A stretch of 64,000 nucleotides of DNA from Elusimicrobiota bacterium (GTDB lineage Bacteria; Elusimicrobiota; Elusimicrobia; UBA1565; UBA9628), in the NCBI GenBank assembly GCA_027451985.1, contig DAIDHS010000001.1:1-64000 (forward strand), in the 5' to 3' direction. Position 1 is the first letter of the stretch, and each line of letters begins with the position of its first letter. Positions 23,658 through 32,396 of the stretch are shown one piece after another. The translations under genes and the position numbers were made by a program. The notes under the pieces are model-generated. The model was not told the DNA's origin, searched no databases, and saw only the letters and a program-made list of their open reading frames with translations.

Positions 23658-24476
23658 ATGGCCTACCAAAACATTCTCGTGAGCGAAGGCGCCGCGGGCG
23701 ATATGCCCGCCGTGGCTGAGGTGGTCTTGAACCGCCCGCAGGTCAGAAACGCCATGGACGACGCGATGCTGCGGGAGTTGACCGCGGCCTTCAAGGCGCT
23801 GGCCAAGAAAAAAGACTTGCGCGCGGTCGTGGTGCGCGGCGCGGGCCAGGATTTTTGCGCCGGCGCGGACATCAACTGGATGCGCCGCGCGGGGAAACTG
23901 CCGCCCGCCAAAAGCCGCCAGGACGCCAAGCTTCTGCTCGACATGGCCTTGGCGGTCGACGCCTGCCCAGTCCCGGTCGTCGCGTCCCTGCAGGGCAACG
24001 TCTTCGGCGGCGGCCTGGGCCTGGCCTCGGCCTGCGACATCGTTGTGGCCGAGGAGAACGCGCGCATGAGCTTCTCCGAAGCGCGCCTGGGCATCATCCC
24101 CGCGGTCATCTCGTGCTTCGTGCTCCCCAAAATCGGCGAGGCGCAGGCCAGGCGCTATTACCTGACCGGCGAGATTTTCAACATGAAGACGGCCAAGCAC
24201 CTGGGCATCGTGCACGAAGTCACGCACCCGGACGAGCTCGCGGAGCGCACCGGCAGCGTGGTCAAGAACATCCTTAGGAACGGGCCTAACGCCGTGCGCG
24301 AGGCCAAGGCCTTGCTGCGCAAGTTCCCCGCGCTGGGATTTAACGCCCGCGCCAAGCTGGTGCTGGACACCTTGACCCGCCTGCGCCGCTCGCCCGAGGG
24401 ACAGGAGGGCTTGTCCGCGTTTCTGGAAAAGCGCCCCGCGTCCTGGGTGCCGCCGTCGCAGGGCGGCGCCGCTTAG
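23658..24476 (+). CDS. liuC: Enoyl-CoA hydratase family protein, probable methylglutaconyl-CoA hydratase
   Basis: A 272-residue crotonase-fold enzyme. Features are VVLNRPQVRNAMDD, the CoA oxyanion segment RGAGQDFCAGADINWMRR, QGNVFGGGLGLASACDIVVA with the catalytic-region Gly run, and SEARLGIIPAVIS. Position between the carboxyltransferase and HMG-CoA lyase genes suggests the hydration step of leucine catabolism. ATG 23658 is preferred to an upstream in-frame start because the conserved N-terminus begins there and the upstream stretch is the tRNA-like unit. The stop overlaps the convergent radical SAM gene by 4 bases. Confidence 0.83.
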   Translation: MAYQNILVSEGAAGDMPAVAEVVLNRPQVRNAMDDAMLRELTAAFKALAKKKDLRAVVVRGAGQDFCAGADINWMRRAGKLPPAKSRQDAKLLLDMALAVDACPVPVVASLQGNVFGGGLGLASACDIVVAEENARMSFSEARLGIIPAVISCFVLPKIGEAQARRYYLTGEIFNMKTAKHLGIVHEVTHPDELAERTGSVVKNILRNGPNAVREAKALLRKFPALGFNARAKLVLDTLTRLRRSPEGQEGLSAFLEKRPASWVPPSQGGAA

Positions 24477-25969
24477 TTCCAACCAGATCGCCGCGGCCCG
24501 AGGATGTCTCTGCGTAGCCCGTCGATGACTTCGGGCGTGAGCAGTTCGCCTCCGGCCGTTGTTTTCATCCATTGCTGGATGAAGAACATGGAGCCGTAGA
24601 AGAAGCGCTCGGTGAAATCCGTGGGAAGAAAAGAAATTCCCTCGGTATCCGCCCTTATTTTCCCGAAGCGCTTGAGCAGGGCGATTTCCAGCTCGTAGCG
24701 TTCCCTGAAGTCCGTTCCGAATGCGACGGTGAAAGGCTGGAATTGAATCCGGGATCCGTTGATCAGCCGATTGTGGAGATATTCGGCAATTTCCATGGCT
24801 GGCGCAAGGCGGCGCATCATGTAAATCCGGCCTTGGGGGGAAAAGTCGGATTTTGTCCTTTGATACCACGCCTTGCCAGTGATTCTAGACCATGAAGGCT
24901 GGCCCAAGCCGAGGGTGCAATAGAGAGGCTGCTGTTCCTGACGGCTTGCGTCCGGGCGCGGCTGATCCTCGCGGACCAGATTCCAGATGCCGCAAACGGG
25001 AGACGCATCCTTCAGGAAGTAGCCCAGCCTCGGGGCTTCCCGGCGCAACCGGTCGCATATGTGCGCGATCATGCCGCGGTAGCGTTGGTAGTTCGTCGGC
25101 CTGATCCCTTCGGCCCGCATGTAGTCTTCCGTCAGGTTGAGCTGGTTGATCGAAAGGCTTGTCGGTTTTTCCTGGATGAGGCGGCGCACGCTGTCGATGA
25201 AAATAGAGGGCGAATCGCCGCAAAGGCCGGTGATGAGTTCGACCGCGACCTGGGCGAAGCCGGCCGCGTGGGCCGCGCGCACGGCGCTGCGCACGTGCGC
25301 TTCCGTCTGGTCTCCGCGGTTGACCCTGGCCAGGATTCGGGGGGAGAGGGATTGGACCCCGAAGCTGACGCGGTTGAATCCCATCTTTTTGGCGGCCAGG
25401 AGCTTTTCTTTCGTGGTGCTCGCCGGGTGGAATTCTATGGAGCGGAAAACGTCCGCGTCGATGTCGTAAAGGCGGACGGCAGCGCCGAAGAGGCGCTCCA
25501 TCTCTTCGGGAGAAAGCAGGCTCGGAGTGCCTCCTCCGACCTGGAACATATTGAACCGGACGCCGGAGAGAAATTTCGAAAAGAACTTCATTTCCAGGAT
25601 GGTGTCGTCTACATAGCGCGCGACGTCCGCTCTCGACGCGCCGATGCGGACCTGGAATTTGCAGAACGAGCATTTTTGGGCGCAAAAGGGGACGTTTAAG
25701 TAGAGAACGTGCCGAAGCCGCGAGGCTTTGGGCGATCCGAACGTTTCCCGCCAAAGCGGCGCGAGCTCTTCGGCGGCGGCGGCTTTCTCGATGTGGAATT
25801 TGTCCCATAGGACATTCAAGACGCGCAAGTCATCGCGAATATTGAGCTTGGAGCGCACGAGGAGTTCGGCCCAACGCCGCTTAAAGGCGTCAAGCTCCGG
25901 GGAACGAGCTTTGGACGCGTCTAAAACCCTTTGCATGGCTGCCCATTTTACGATAAAGCCGTTTCGCAA
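24473..25969 (-). CDS. HemW-like (coproporphyrinogen oxidase-like) radical SAM protein
   Basis: A 498-residue radical SAM protein. The iron-sulfur motif CAQKCSFC (C96, C100, C103) follows LYLNVPF, as in HemN/HemW relatives. Next come MFQVGGGTPSLLSPEEMERL, FHPASTTKEKL, and NRVSFGVQSLSPRIL, all typical of that group. It is longer than HemW, with an N-terminal extension of about 85 residues, so it is likely a different enzyme. The start could instead be Met12 (25936). It sits on the opposite strand inside the leucine-catabolism genes. Substrate unknown; haem transfer or a B12-independent methyl transfer are possible. Confidence 0.78.
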   Translation of the reverse strand: MRNGFIVKWAAMQRVLDASKARSPELDAFKRRWAELLVRSKLNIRDDLRVLNVLWDKFHIEKAAAAEELAPLWRETFGSPKASRLRHVLYLNVPFCAQKCSFCKFQVRIGASRADVARYVDDTILEMKFFSKFLSGVRFNMFQVGGGTPSLLSPEEMERLFGAAVRLYDIDADVFRSIEFHPASTTKEKLLAAKKMGFNRVSFGVQSLSPRILARVNRGDQTEAHVRSAVRAAHAAGFAQVAVELITGLCGDSPSIFIDSVRRLIQEKPTSLSINQLNLTEDYMRAEGIRPTNYQRYRGMIAHICDRLRREAPRLGYFLKDASPVCGIWNLVREDQPRPDASRQEQQPLYCTLGLGQPSWSRITGKAWYQRTKSDFSPQGRIYMMRRLAPAMEIAEYLHNRLINGSRIQFQPFTVAFGTDFRERYELEIALLKRFGKIRADTEGISFLPTDFTERFFYGSMFFIQQWMKTTAGGELLTPEVIDGLRRDILGPRRSGWN

Positions 25970-26021
25970 ATCGAACCGCTTCCGTGAGTCGGCGGCGAGT
26001 CCTTGCGATCAAGCGAATTAG

Positions 26022-26027
26022 TATAAT
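26022..26027 (+). promoter_or_regulatory. -10 box of the HMG-CoA lyase gene, leaderless
   Basis: A perfect TATAAT is followed after six bases by GTG at 26034. The expected transcription start coincides with that GTG. This argues against the TTG at 26028, which directly abuts the -10 box. Confidence 0.6.
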
Positions 26028-26033
26028 TTGTCC

Positions 26034-26954
26034 GTGAACTTGCCCGCGATTCGCCTAGTCGAAGTCGGGCCGCGCGACGGCCTGCAAAACGAGAAGGCGG
26101 TCATGCCGCTCGTGGCCAAGGTCGCCTTCGTGGACGCCTTGTCCGCCGCGGGCTTGAAGGAAATCGAGGCGGGGGCGTTCGTCTCGCCCGCGGCCGTGCC
26201 GCAGATGGCCGACTCGGCCGAGGTTTTCGAGAGCATCGTGCGCCACGAGGGTGTCGTCTACTCGGCCTTGGTGCCCAACGAAAAGGGCCTGGACCGCGCC
26301 TTGGACGCGGACGCGGACAAAATCGCGGTCTTTACCGCCGCGTCGGAGACTTTTAACCGGCGCAACATCAACGCGTCCGTGGCCGAGTCCATCGAGCGCT
26401 TCAAACCCGTCTTGGAGCGCACGCTCAAAATGGAGTTGCCGGTGCGCGGCTACATCTCGACCGCCTTTTACTGCCCGTTCGAGGGGAAAGTGGCGCCGGA
26501 GAAGGTTCTGCCGGTCGCGCAAAAGCTTTTGGATATGGGCGTGGAGGAACTCTCCATCGGCGATACCATCGGCCGCGCGGTGCCCGACGACGTGCGGCGG
26601 CTCTTGGAACTGCTCTTAAAGAGCGTGCCCGCGGAAAAAATTTTCCTGCACTTCCACGACACCTACGGCATGGCCGCGGCCAACGCTTTGACCGCGTGGC
26701 GGGAATTCTCGATTTCGGGCTTTGACTCGTCGTCTGGCGGCTTGGGGGGATGCCCCTACGCGCCGGGCGCCACGGGCAACGTGGCCACCGAGGATTTGAT
26801 CTTCGCCTTCAAGGCCTCTGGCGCGCGGGTGCCCGCGGATCTCGCCAAAATCCAGGCGGCGGCCAAGGCCTTGGAGCCCAAGCTTGGGCGCGGCTTGGCC
26901 TCGCATTTAAGTAAAATAGATCTTACGAGCGTTCCACCCTCTTCGCGCCCGTAG
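26034..26954 (+). CDS. mvaB: Hydroxymethylglutaryl-CoA lyase
   Basis: A 306-residue enzyme of the HMG-CoA lyase family that splits HMG-CoA into acetyl-CoA and acetoacetate, the last step of leucine breakdown. Features are LVEVGPRDGLQNE (metal and substrate binding), SIGDTIGRAVP, HFHDTYGMAAANAL (metal His pair), and the signature GGLGGCPYAPGATGNVATED containing the active-site Cys. GTG 26034 is chosen from promoter position. The last ten bases overlap the tRNA-Arg gene. Confidence 0.9.
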   Translation: MNLPAIRLVEVGPRDGLQNEKAVMPLVAKVAFVDALSAAGLKEIEAGAFVSPAAVPQMADSAEVFESIVRHEGVVYSALVPNEKGLDRALDADADKIAVFTAASETFNRRNINASVAESIERFKPVLERTLKMELPVRGYISTAFYCPFEGKVAPEKVLPVAQKLLDMGVEELSIGDTIGRAVPDDVRRLLELLLKSVPAEKIFLHFHDTYGMAAANALTAWREFSISGFDSSSGGLGGCPYAPGATGNVATEDLIFAFKASGARVPADLAKIQAAAKALEPKLGRGLASHLSKIDLTSVPPSSRP

Positions 26955-27019
26955 TGAAAAGGATATCACGACAGCCTCCGAAGCTGTAAGTCCAGGTTCG
27001 ATTCCTGGCGGGCGCACCA
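26945..27019 (+). tRNA. tRNA-Arg(CCG)
   Basis: A canonical fold: acceptor GCGCCCG/CGGGCGC, D-arm GTGA...TCAC, anticodon arm ACAGC-CTCCGAA-GCTGT (anticodon CCG), T-arm CCAGG-TTCGATT-CCTGG, A73 and encoded CCA. Its 5' end overlaps the last ten bases of the HMG-CoA lyase gene, so the two are probably on one transcript or the tRNA promoter lies inside the gene. Confidence 0.93.
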
Positions 27020-27034
27020 GTTCTTGATTCTCCG

Positions 27035-27856
27035 ATGACCCGCGCCAACCTCATGGCCTTGGCCGCCCTCGCGCTCTGGAGCACGCTGGCCGCGCTGGCC
27101 GTGCGGCTGCGCCACGTCCCGCCGTTCCTGCTCGTGGGCCTCGCGCTCACGATTGGAGGCTTGGCCGGAGCGGGAAGGATCACCCGCCGCGGGCTTACGC
27201 CCAAAGTCGTCTTGCTCGGCATTTACGGCCTCTTCGCCTACCACTTCTGTCTTTTCATGGCGCTGCGCTTGGCGCCTCCGGTCGAAGCCAACCTCCTCAA
27301 CTATCTCTGGCCCCTGCTCATCGTGCTCCTAAGCCCCTGGTTCCTGGCCGGAAAGCTCAGCGCGCGCCACGTCGCGGGCGCTCTTTTGGGCTTTGCCGGC
27401 GCCGCCTTGCTCATCGCGCACGGCGCCGGGGGAGCCGCTCTCTCCTGGGCGGGCTACGGCTTCGCGGCGGCCGCGGCCGTCATTTGGGCGACCTACTCGC
27501 TCATGACCAAGCGCCTGGGCGGCGTGCCGACCTCCGCCGTGGCCGTCTTTTGCCTGGCTGCGGGCGCGCTGTCCTTGGCCTGCCACGCGCTCTTCGAGCC
27601 CGCGGGAGGCATCGCGGCCGCCGACGTGCCGTGGATCGTGGCGGCGGGCTTGGGACCCATGGGCGCCGCCTTCTACCTGTGGGATCGCGCGCTTAAAGAC
27701 GGAGACCCGCGCGCCATCGGCACGCTGGCTTATCTCACGCCGCTGTTTTCGACGCTCCTGTTGGCCGCGTGCGGCTTGGGCCGCCTCACGCTCGCCGCCG
27801 CGGCCGCGGGCGCGCTCATCGTGGGCGGCGCGGCCGTGGGCGCCATAAAATCGTAG
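27035..27856 (+). CDS. EamA/DMT-family transporter
   Basis: A 273-residue protein with ten predicted membrane helices in two EamA halves. ALALWSTLAALAVRLRHVPPF starts the first half, LRLAPPVEANLLNYLWPLLIVLL is typical of the family, and the second half begins near GYGFAAAAAVIWATYSLMTKRLGG. It probably exports a small metabolite or amino acid; the substrate cannot be told. It begins 15 bases after the tRNA-Arg gene. Confidence 0.88.
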   Translation: MTRANLMALAALALWSTLAALAVRLRHVPPFLLVGLALTIGGLAGAGRITRRGLTPKVVLLGIYGLFAYHFCLFMALRLAPPVEANLLNYLWPLLIVLLSPWFLAGKLSARHVAGALLGFAGAALLIAHGAGGAALSWAGYGFAAAAAVIWATYSLMTKRLGGVPTSAVAVFCLAAGALSLACHALFEPAGGIAAADVPWIVAAGLGPMGAAFYLWDRALKDGDPRAIGTLAYLTPLFSTLLLAACGLGRLTLAAAAAGALIVGGAAVGAIKS

Positions 27857-27866
27857 AATAGCGGCC

Positions 27867-28436
27867 ATGATACCGAACCAGGCGGCCGTCCACGGAGCTC
27901 TCGCCCAAGGCGTTTTTTTGTTCGCGCTGTGCTGGCTTTTGGCCGAGGTGGAGATTCAAATCGAGGGCGGCGGCGGCTGGGCCGAGAACGCGCCCACTTG
28001 GCGCTACTCCCGGCCCTGGCTTCTGAAGCTCACCAACGGCAAGCCCGTCACGGGCTATCACCTCTACCTGTTTTCCTTCCTCATCCTGATATTCCACCTG
28101 CCGCTCTTGTTCGCGGGCTTCTCCCGCGCGGCCGAGGCGCAAATTCTGGCGAGCTACTTCCTTTTGGCTTTCAACTGGGACTTCCAGTGGTTCGCCTGGA
28201 ACCCGGCCTGGGGCACCAAGCGCTTTTTGCGCGAGCCCATCTGGTGGTTCAAGACGAAAATTCTGGGCGTGCCGCTCGACTACTACATGGGCGCCGTCTT
28301 CGCGTTTTTGTCCACTTGGCTGCTCGCCCCCGCGCTCCTGCCGCACGTGGCCAAGCTCTTCGCCGTCATCGAGGCCCTGGCCGTGCTTTCCGCCGGCTTG
28401 GCCGCGCTGGTCGTCCGCCGCGTCCCGCGGCCCTAG
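27867..28436 (+). CDS. Membrane protein of unknown function
   Basis: A 189-residue protein with four or five membrane helices and a Trp/Phe-rich central part (NWDFQWFAWNPAWG, EPIWWFKTKILG). An acidic Gly-rich loop, EVEIQIEGGGGWAENAPTW, follows the first helix. I do not recognise the family. It starts ten bases after the EamA gene on the same strand. A TAGAAT-like box lies about seven bases before the ATG, so it may also have its own leaderless promoter. Confidence 0.6.
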   Translation: MIPNQAAVHGALAQGVFLFALCWLLAEVEIQIEGGGGWAENAPTWRYSRPWLLKLTNGKPVTGYHLYLFSFLILIFHLPLLFAGFSRAAEAQILASYFLLAFNWDFQWFAWNPAWGTKRFLREPIWWFKTKILGVPLDYYMGAVFAFLSTWLLAPALLPHVAKLFAVIEALAVLSAGLAALVVRRVPRP

Positions 28437-28443
28437 ACGCCGG

Positions 28444-29796
28444 CTAAGGCTTCATGCGCCGCGCGGCTCTGAGCACGCCGCGGGCGACGCTGCGGACGAC
28501 CGCCCCCGTGTGCTTGTGCACCGCGTCGGACTTGGACGCGCCGGAAAAAATCGCCGGCGGGTAGCCGTTGCGCTGAAGGACGAAGTCCATGACCAGCCGG
28601 GCGGTGCGCCCGTTGCCGTCGCCGAAGGGATGGATGCGGATGAGCTGCTGGTAGCTCTCCGCGGCGAGCACCACGGGGTGAAGGAGGTCCTTGTTGGCCT
28701 CGTACCACACCATGAAGTCCGCCAGGTAGCTGAAGACGCGCCGCGGCTTCGCGTACTCGAACCACGCGCGCGCGCCCTGGTGGCCGACGCGCTGCGCGGC
28801 CATGATCCGGATTTCCCCGGGCCTGGCGGCGTTTTTGTAGGAGATCAGGCCGCGCCGCAGGATGCGGTTGAGGCTCATCATCAGGCCCGCGTCGAGATCG
28901 CGGCCCTGGCGGACTCGGCGGTTGACGAGCTCGGCCGCCGCGGCGAAGTTCCTGCCCGCCGCCTTCCTGGTTTTTTTGTACGAGGCGGTCCGCGAGGCCG
29001 CTGTCCGCCCAGGCTGAAGCCTCCGCAGGGCGGCTTGGCTTAGGATCAGCGGCCCGGGCGATTGCGCGGCGGAGATTTTCTTGAGCATCGGCGCCAGCCG
29101 CCCGGTCTCGCCCGGGGACAGCGCGTTGATGGGCTTGATGCCGCCTTGGCCCGGCGTGCGCCCGAAATTGCGCGTTCCGGCGCCCCGCTCGGCGGCTTTG
29201 CGCAGGGAGGCGCCGGCGCGGCCCGGAAGAACCGACGCCGCGGCAGGCGGAGGCCTCGCGGCCGTTCCGTCGAAAACCGCGTTCCACGCGGGCTTCAAGT
29301 CCTCGGGAACGCCGCGGCGCGCGGCGCGGCGCGAGAGCGTTTTGCGCAGCGGCGCGGTCAGGGCTTTGACCGCGTGCAGGCTTTGCGGGTCGTTTTTGTA
29401 TTTCCCCGCCACGGCAACCAGTCGCGCGACGATTTTTTCGCCGTCGGCCGCGCCCGCCTTCCGGGCGGCGGAGGCCTTTGCCAGGGTGGGGGCCAGCGCG
29501 GGCAGGACCTGCGGCTTGACGAGCACGCCCATCAGGAGGGAGGCGGCCAGCGCGCGGCTGGGGGGAAGATTGGGAACCGAGTAGGCCCGCCACAAGGCGG
29601 CGGCCAAATCGCGCGAGGGCGAGATCGGCGCCAAGGCGTCCAACTGCAGGCTCATGTCCGCGAAAACCTCAGCGCTTCGGACGCCTTCGGGCGCAGCGCC
29701 AAGCTCGGCGGCAAAAGCCGGGGTCAGGACGGCGAGCCAAAGAAAAGCCGCCGCGGCCAGCAGGCTCCCTATCTTTTTCCAGAGACGGCGCGTCAT
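28444..29796 (-). CDS. Exported Fic-domain protein
   Basis: A 450-residue protein with a clear Sec signal peptide (residues 1-29, cleavage after AFA). A helical Ala/Arg-rich region of about 230 residues precedes the Fic domain, which has the motif HPFGDGNGR (H389) that in the family transfers AMP or a related group from a nucleotide to a target hydroxyl. The preceding WFEYAKPRRVFSYLADFMVWY flap region is also typical. No inhibitory (S/T)xxxE(G/N) helix is evident to me. Export to the periplasm is unusual for Fic enzymes. ATG 29796 is chosen because it gives the signal peptide. Confidence 0.8.
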   Translation of the reverse strand: MTRRLWKKIGSLLAAAAFLWLAVLTPAFAAELGAAPEGVRSAEVFADMSLQLDALAPISPSRDLAAALWRAYSVPNLPPSRALAASLLMGVLVKPQVLPALAPTLAKASAARKAGAADGEKIVARLVAVAGKYKNDPQSLHAVKALTAPLRKTLSRRAARRGVPEDLKPAWNAVFDGTAARPPPAAASVLPGRAGASLRKAAERGAGTRNFGRTPGQGGIKPINALSPGETGRLAPMLKKISAAQSPGPLILSQAALRRLQPGRTAASRTASYKKTRKAAGRNFAAAAELVNRRVRQGRDLDAGLMMSLNRILRRGLISYKNAARPGEIRIMAAQRVGHQGARAWFEYAKPRRVFSYLADFMVWYEANKDLLHPVVLAAESYQQLIRIHPFGDGNGRTARLVMDFVLQRNGYPPAIFSGASKSDAVHKHTGAVVRSVARGVLRAARRMKP

Positions 29797-29852
29797 GATG
29801 ACAGAATAGCCGCGACGGCGGCCTTGGGCGAGAGTCGAAAGGCCTAGGAGGC

Positions 29853-30974
29853 CTAAAGCGAACGGCCTACGGGAAGTCCGGCGAGCTCCGCGCGCGTCTT
29901 GGGCAGGCACTGCGGGTAGCGCGCCTGGATGAACTTGATGAGCCCCTCGCGCACGTAGCAGCGCAAATCCCACGCGGCGCCCGAATCGGGCGCGTCCATG
30001 AGCGCGCGCAGCTCCACGGTGCGCTCGGTGGCGTTGGTGACCTGCAGCACGTTGACTTGTCCCAGCCACTTGTCCGAGGCTTTGAGGAGCCTGGTCAGCT
30101 CCGCGCGGATTTCGTCGACCGGCACGGTGTAGTCTACGTAGAGGTAGACGTAGCCGAGGAGGTTGGCGGTGGTCTTAGTCCAGTTCTGGAAGGGGTTTTC
30201 GATGATGTAGGACAGCGGCACCACCACGCGGCGCAGGTCCCAGACCCGCACCACCACGTAGGTCGTGGCGATTTCCTCGATCCAACCCCACTCGTCGTAG
30301 ATGAACACCGCGTCGCCGATGCGGATGGGCTGGGTGAGCGCGATTTGGATGCCGGCGATGAGGTTGGACAGGGTGGGCTTGGCCGCCATGCCGAGCACCA
30401 GGCCCGCCAGGCCCGCGGAGGCAAGCACGCTCTCACCCACCGTGCGAATGCCGGGGATGGTCATGAGCATGATGGAGCCGGTCACGATGACGATGATGAC
30501 CGAGGCCACGCGACGCAACACGTGCACCTGGGTCTCCACCTTGCGGGCCGTCAGATCGTTTTTCGCGTGCAGATCGTAGCGCGACATGGTCCAGTCGCAG
30601 AAGACTTCAACGGCGGCGATGAGCGCCCAGCCCGCCGCCGCGACGAGCCCCAGGCCCAGGACGTGCTCCAGGACGCGGATGGCGCTCCGGGGCAGGGGAA
30701 CCAAGGCGGCGGTCAGCATCAGGGACAAGAGCGCCAGGATGAAGCGGGCCGGGCGCCGGCCGTGGCGGATGACCGAGGCGTCGGCGACGTGGCGGCCGGG
30801 CTTCCTGGCGATGCGCGCCAAAACGCGGAAGAGGAACGAGTTCGCGGCCAGGGCCAGTGCGAGCGTTCCGGCCAGAGCCGCGGCGGAGACGAGCGCGTCC
30901 GCGCCGTCGTTTAAAAAGCCGTGCATTATCGCGTGCATGGTTCTATTGTCCAAACTTTTGCGGCGGCCGGGCAA
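29853..30974 (-). CDS. MscS-family mechanosensitive channel
   Basis: A 373-residue protein with three or four N-terminal membrane helices. The MscS pore and beta region follows: SVLASAGLAGLVLGMAAKPT, LSNLIAGIQIALTQPIRIGD, and the cytosolic domain with VVVPLSYIIENPFQNWTK. Such channels release solutes on osmotic downshift. The start may be Met13 (30938), which places the first helix nearer the N-terminus. It lies on the same strand upstream of the Fic gene. Confidence 0.87.
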   Translation of the reverse strand: MPGRRKSLDNRTMHAIMHGFLNDGADALVSAAALAGTLALALAANSFLFRVLARIARKPGRHVADASVIRHGRRPARFILALLSLMLTAALVPLPRSAIRVLEHVLGLGLVAAAGWALIAAVEVFCDWTMSRYDLHAKNDLTARKVETQVHVLRRVASVIIVIVTGSIMLMTIPGIRTVGESVLASAGLAGLVLGMAAKPTLSNLIAGIQIALTQPIRIGDAVFIYDEWGWIEEIATTYVVVRVWDLRRVVVPLSYIIENPFQNWTKTTANLLGYVYLYVDYTVPVDEIRAELTRLLKASDKWLGQVNVLQVTNATERTVELRALMDAPDSGAAWDLRCYVREGLIKFIQARYPQCLPKTRAELAGLPVGRSL

Positions 30975-31005
30975 ACGGGCCCGCTTGAGCTTTCCGGGGT
31001 TTTGA

Positions 31006-31011
31006 TATAAT
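31006..31011 (+). promoter_or_regulatory. -10 box of the methyltransferase gene, leaderless
   Basis: TATAAT followed after six bases by the GTG start codon 31018, with TTGAGC 15 bases upstream. This is the same spacing as at the HMG-CoA lyase gene. Confidence 0.55.
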
Positions 31012-31017
31012 CAGCGG

Positions 31018-31680
31018 GTGAATTCGGCCGCGGACTCCGACGAAAAATCCCGGGCCTACTTCCGCACGCGCTTAAGCCCCGACGCGCGCCGCTCCGGCAC
31101 CTGGCGGCTCATCGCGCGGCGGCTGGAAGAGATCGTCCCGATTCGTCCCGACGCCGCGGTGCTGGACTTGGGCGCGGGCTACTGCGACTTCATCAACGAG
31201 GTCAACGCGAAGGAAAAGCACGCGGTCGATTTGGCGCCCGCCAAGGAGCACGCCGCGCCGGGAGTGGTCTTCCACCAAACCCGCTGCGACGAGTTGGACG
31301 GGCTTCCCGCCGCGCATTTCGACGCGGCGCTGGCCAGCAATTTGTTCGAGCACCTGCCGCAGGACGGCATCCGCAAGACGCTCGCGGGTTTGGCGCGGGC
31401 CTTGAAGCCCGGCGGCCGCCTCGTCGTGATGCAGCCCAACTTCCGCGATTGCTTCCGCGAGTTCTACGACGACTACACGCACGTGACGCCCTTGACGCAC
31501 TTGGGATTGGCCGATCTCATCGCCTCCTGCGGCTACACCATCGAGAAGATCTACCCCAAGTTCCTGCCCTTTAGCTTCAAGTCCAGCCGCCTGCCCGCCC
31601 CGGCTTTTCTCGTCTGGCTCTACCTGCGCCTGCCCTGGAAGCCGCGCTCCGGGCAGTGCCTCATCGTGGCGGTGCGCTAG
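31018..31680 (+). CDS. Class I SAM-dependent methyltransferase
   Basis: A 220-residue protein with motif I VLDLGAGYCDFINEV, a post-I acidic stretch, and FDAALASNLFEHLPQDGI. LARALKPGGRLVVMQPNFRDC corresponds to motif III and is typical of the Methyltransf_11/23 group. It is the first gene of a plus-strand run (methyltransferase, GT2, epimerase, membrane protein) and so probably acts in surface glycan synthesis or lipid modification. Substrate unknown. Confidence 0.85.
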   Translation: MNSAADSDEKSRAYFRTRLSPDARRSGTWRLIARRLEEIVPIRPDAAVLDLGAGYCDFINEVNAKEKHAVDLAPAKEHAAPGVVFHQTRCDELDGLPAAHFDAALASNLFEHLPQDGIRKTLAGLARALKPGGRLVVMQPNFRDCFREFYDDYTHVTPLTHLGLADLIASCGYTIEKIYPKFLPFSFKSSRLPAPAFLVWLYLRLPWKPRSGQCLIVAVR

Positions 31681-31690
31681 GTCCGCCGCC

Positions 31691-32395
31691 ATGTGGAACA
31701 ATCAGAAAATTTCCCTGGTGCTCCCGGCCTACAACGAGGAGCCCAACATCGCCCGGGCCGTGCGCGACTTCAAGGCTCTGGGCCTCATCGACGAAATCTT
31801 GGTCGTCGACAACAACTCGACCGACGCCACCGAGGCCGAGGCCAAGGCCGCGGGCGCGACGGTGGTCAAGGAAACGCGCCAGGGCTACGGCTACGCCATC
31901 CGCGGGGGATTGGCGGCGGCGACGGGGGACCTCATCGCCGTGTGCGAGCCGGACGGCACCTTCCGTCCGGGCGATCTGCACAAACTTTTGGCCTACGCCG
32001 GGGACTTTGAGTTCGTGGTGGGCAGCCGCACCTCGCGCGCGCTTTTGTCCCAGGATGCCAACATGGGGATTTTTCTCAAATGGGGCAACTGGAGCGTGGC
32101 CAAGCTGCTCGAGTTCCTCTACGACGGGCCGTCTTTGACCGACGTGGGCTGCACCTACCGCCTCATCCGCAGGGACGCGCTGCATAAAATCCAGGGCGAC
32201 TTTCGCGTGGGCGCCAACCACTTCTCGCCGGACATGATGATTTGCGCCATTAGGCGCCGCGTCAAGATGGTGGAAATTCCGGTCCACTACGAGGCGCGCA
32301 TCGGCGAGTCCAAGATCACGGGCGACTTTGTCCGCGCCTTTCGTCTGGGTCTGCGCATGATCTGGCTCATCCTGGCGCGCCGGGTGGGAGGATAA
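31691..32395 (+). CDS. Glycosyltransferase family 2 (polyprenyl-phosphate sugar synthase-like)
   Basis: A 234-residue GT2 enzyme: SLVLPAYNEEPNIARAV, VVDNNSTDATEAEA, AVCEPDGTFRPGDL, and the C-terminal KITGDFVRAFRLGLRMIW. It lacks strong transmembrane helices beyond a weak C-terminal one. Proteins of this type often load a sugar onto a lipid phosphate carrier for membrane GT39-like enzymes, which are plentiful nearby. It is two bases from the epimerase gene. Confidence 0.85.
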   Translation: MWNNQKISLVLPAYNEEPNIARAVRDFKALGLIDEILVVDNNSTDATEAEAKAAGATVVKETRQGYGYAIRGGLAAATGDLIAVCEPDGTFRPGDLHKLLAYAGDFEFVVGSRTSRALLSQDANMGIFLKWGNWSVAKLLEFLYDGPSLTDVGCTYRLIRRDALHKIQGDFRVGANHFSPDMMICAIRRRVKMVEIPVHYEARIGESKITGDFVRAFRLGLRMIWLILARRVGG

Positions 32396-32396
32396 G

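Noticed and set aside
28436..30069. Start of the Fic gene at 30069
   Set aside because: The extra 91 codons are Arg/Gly/Ala-rich and antisense-like. ATG 29796 directly begins a signal peptide, and the longer form would overlap the MscS gene.
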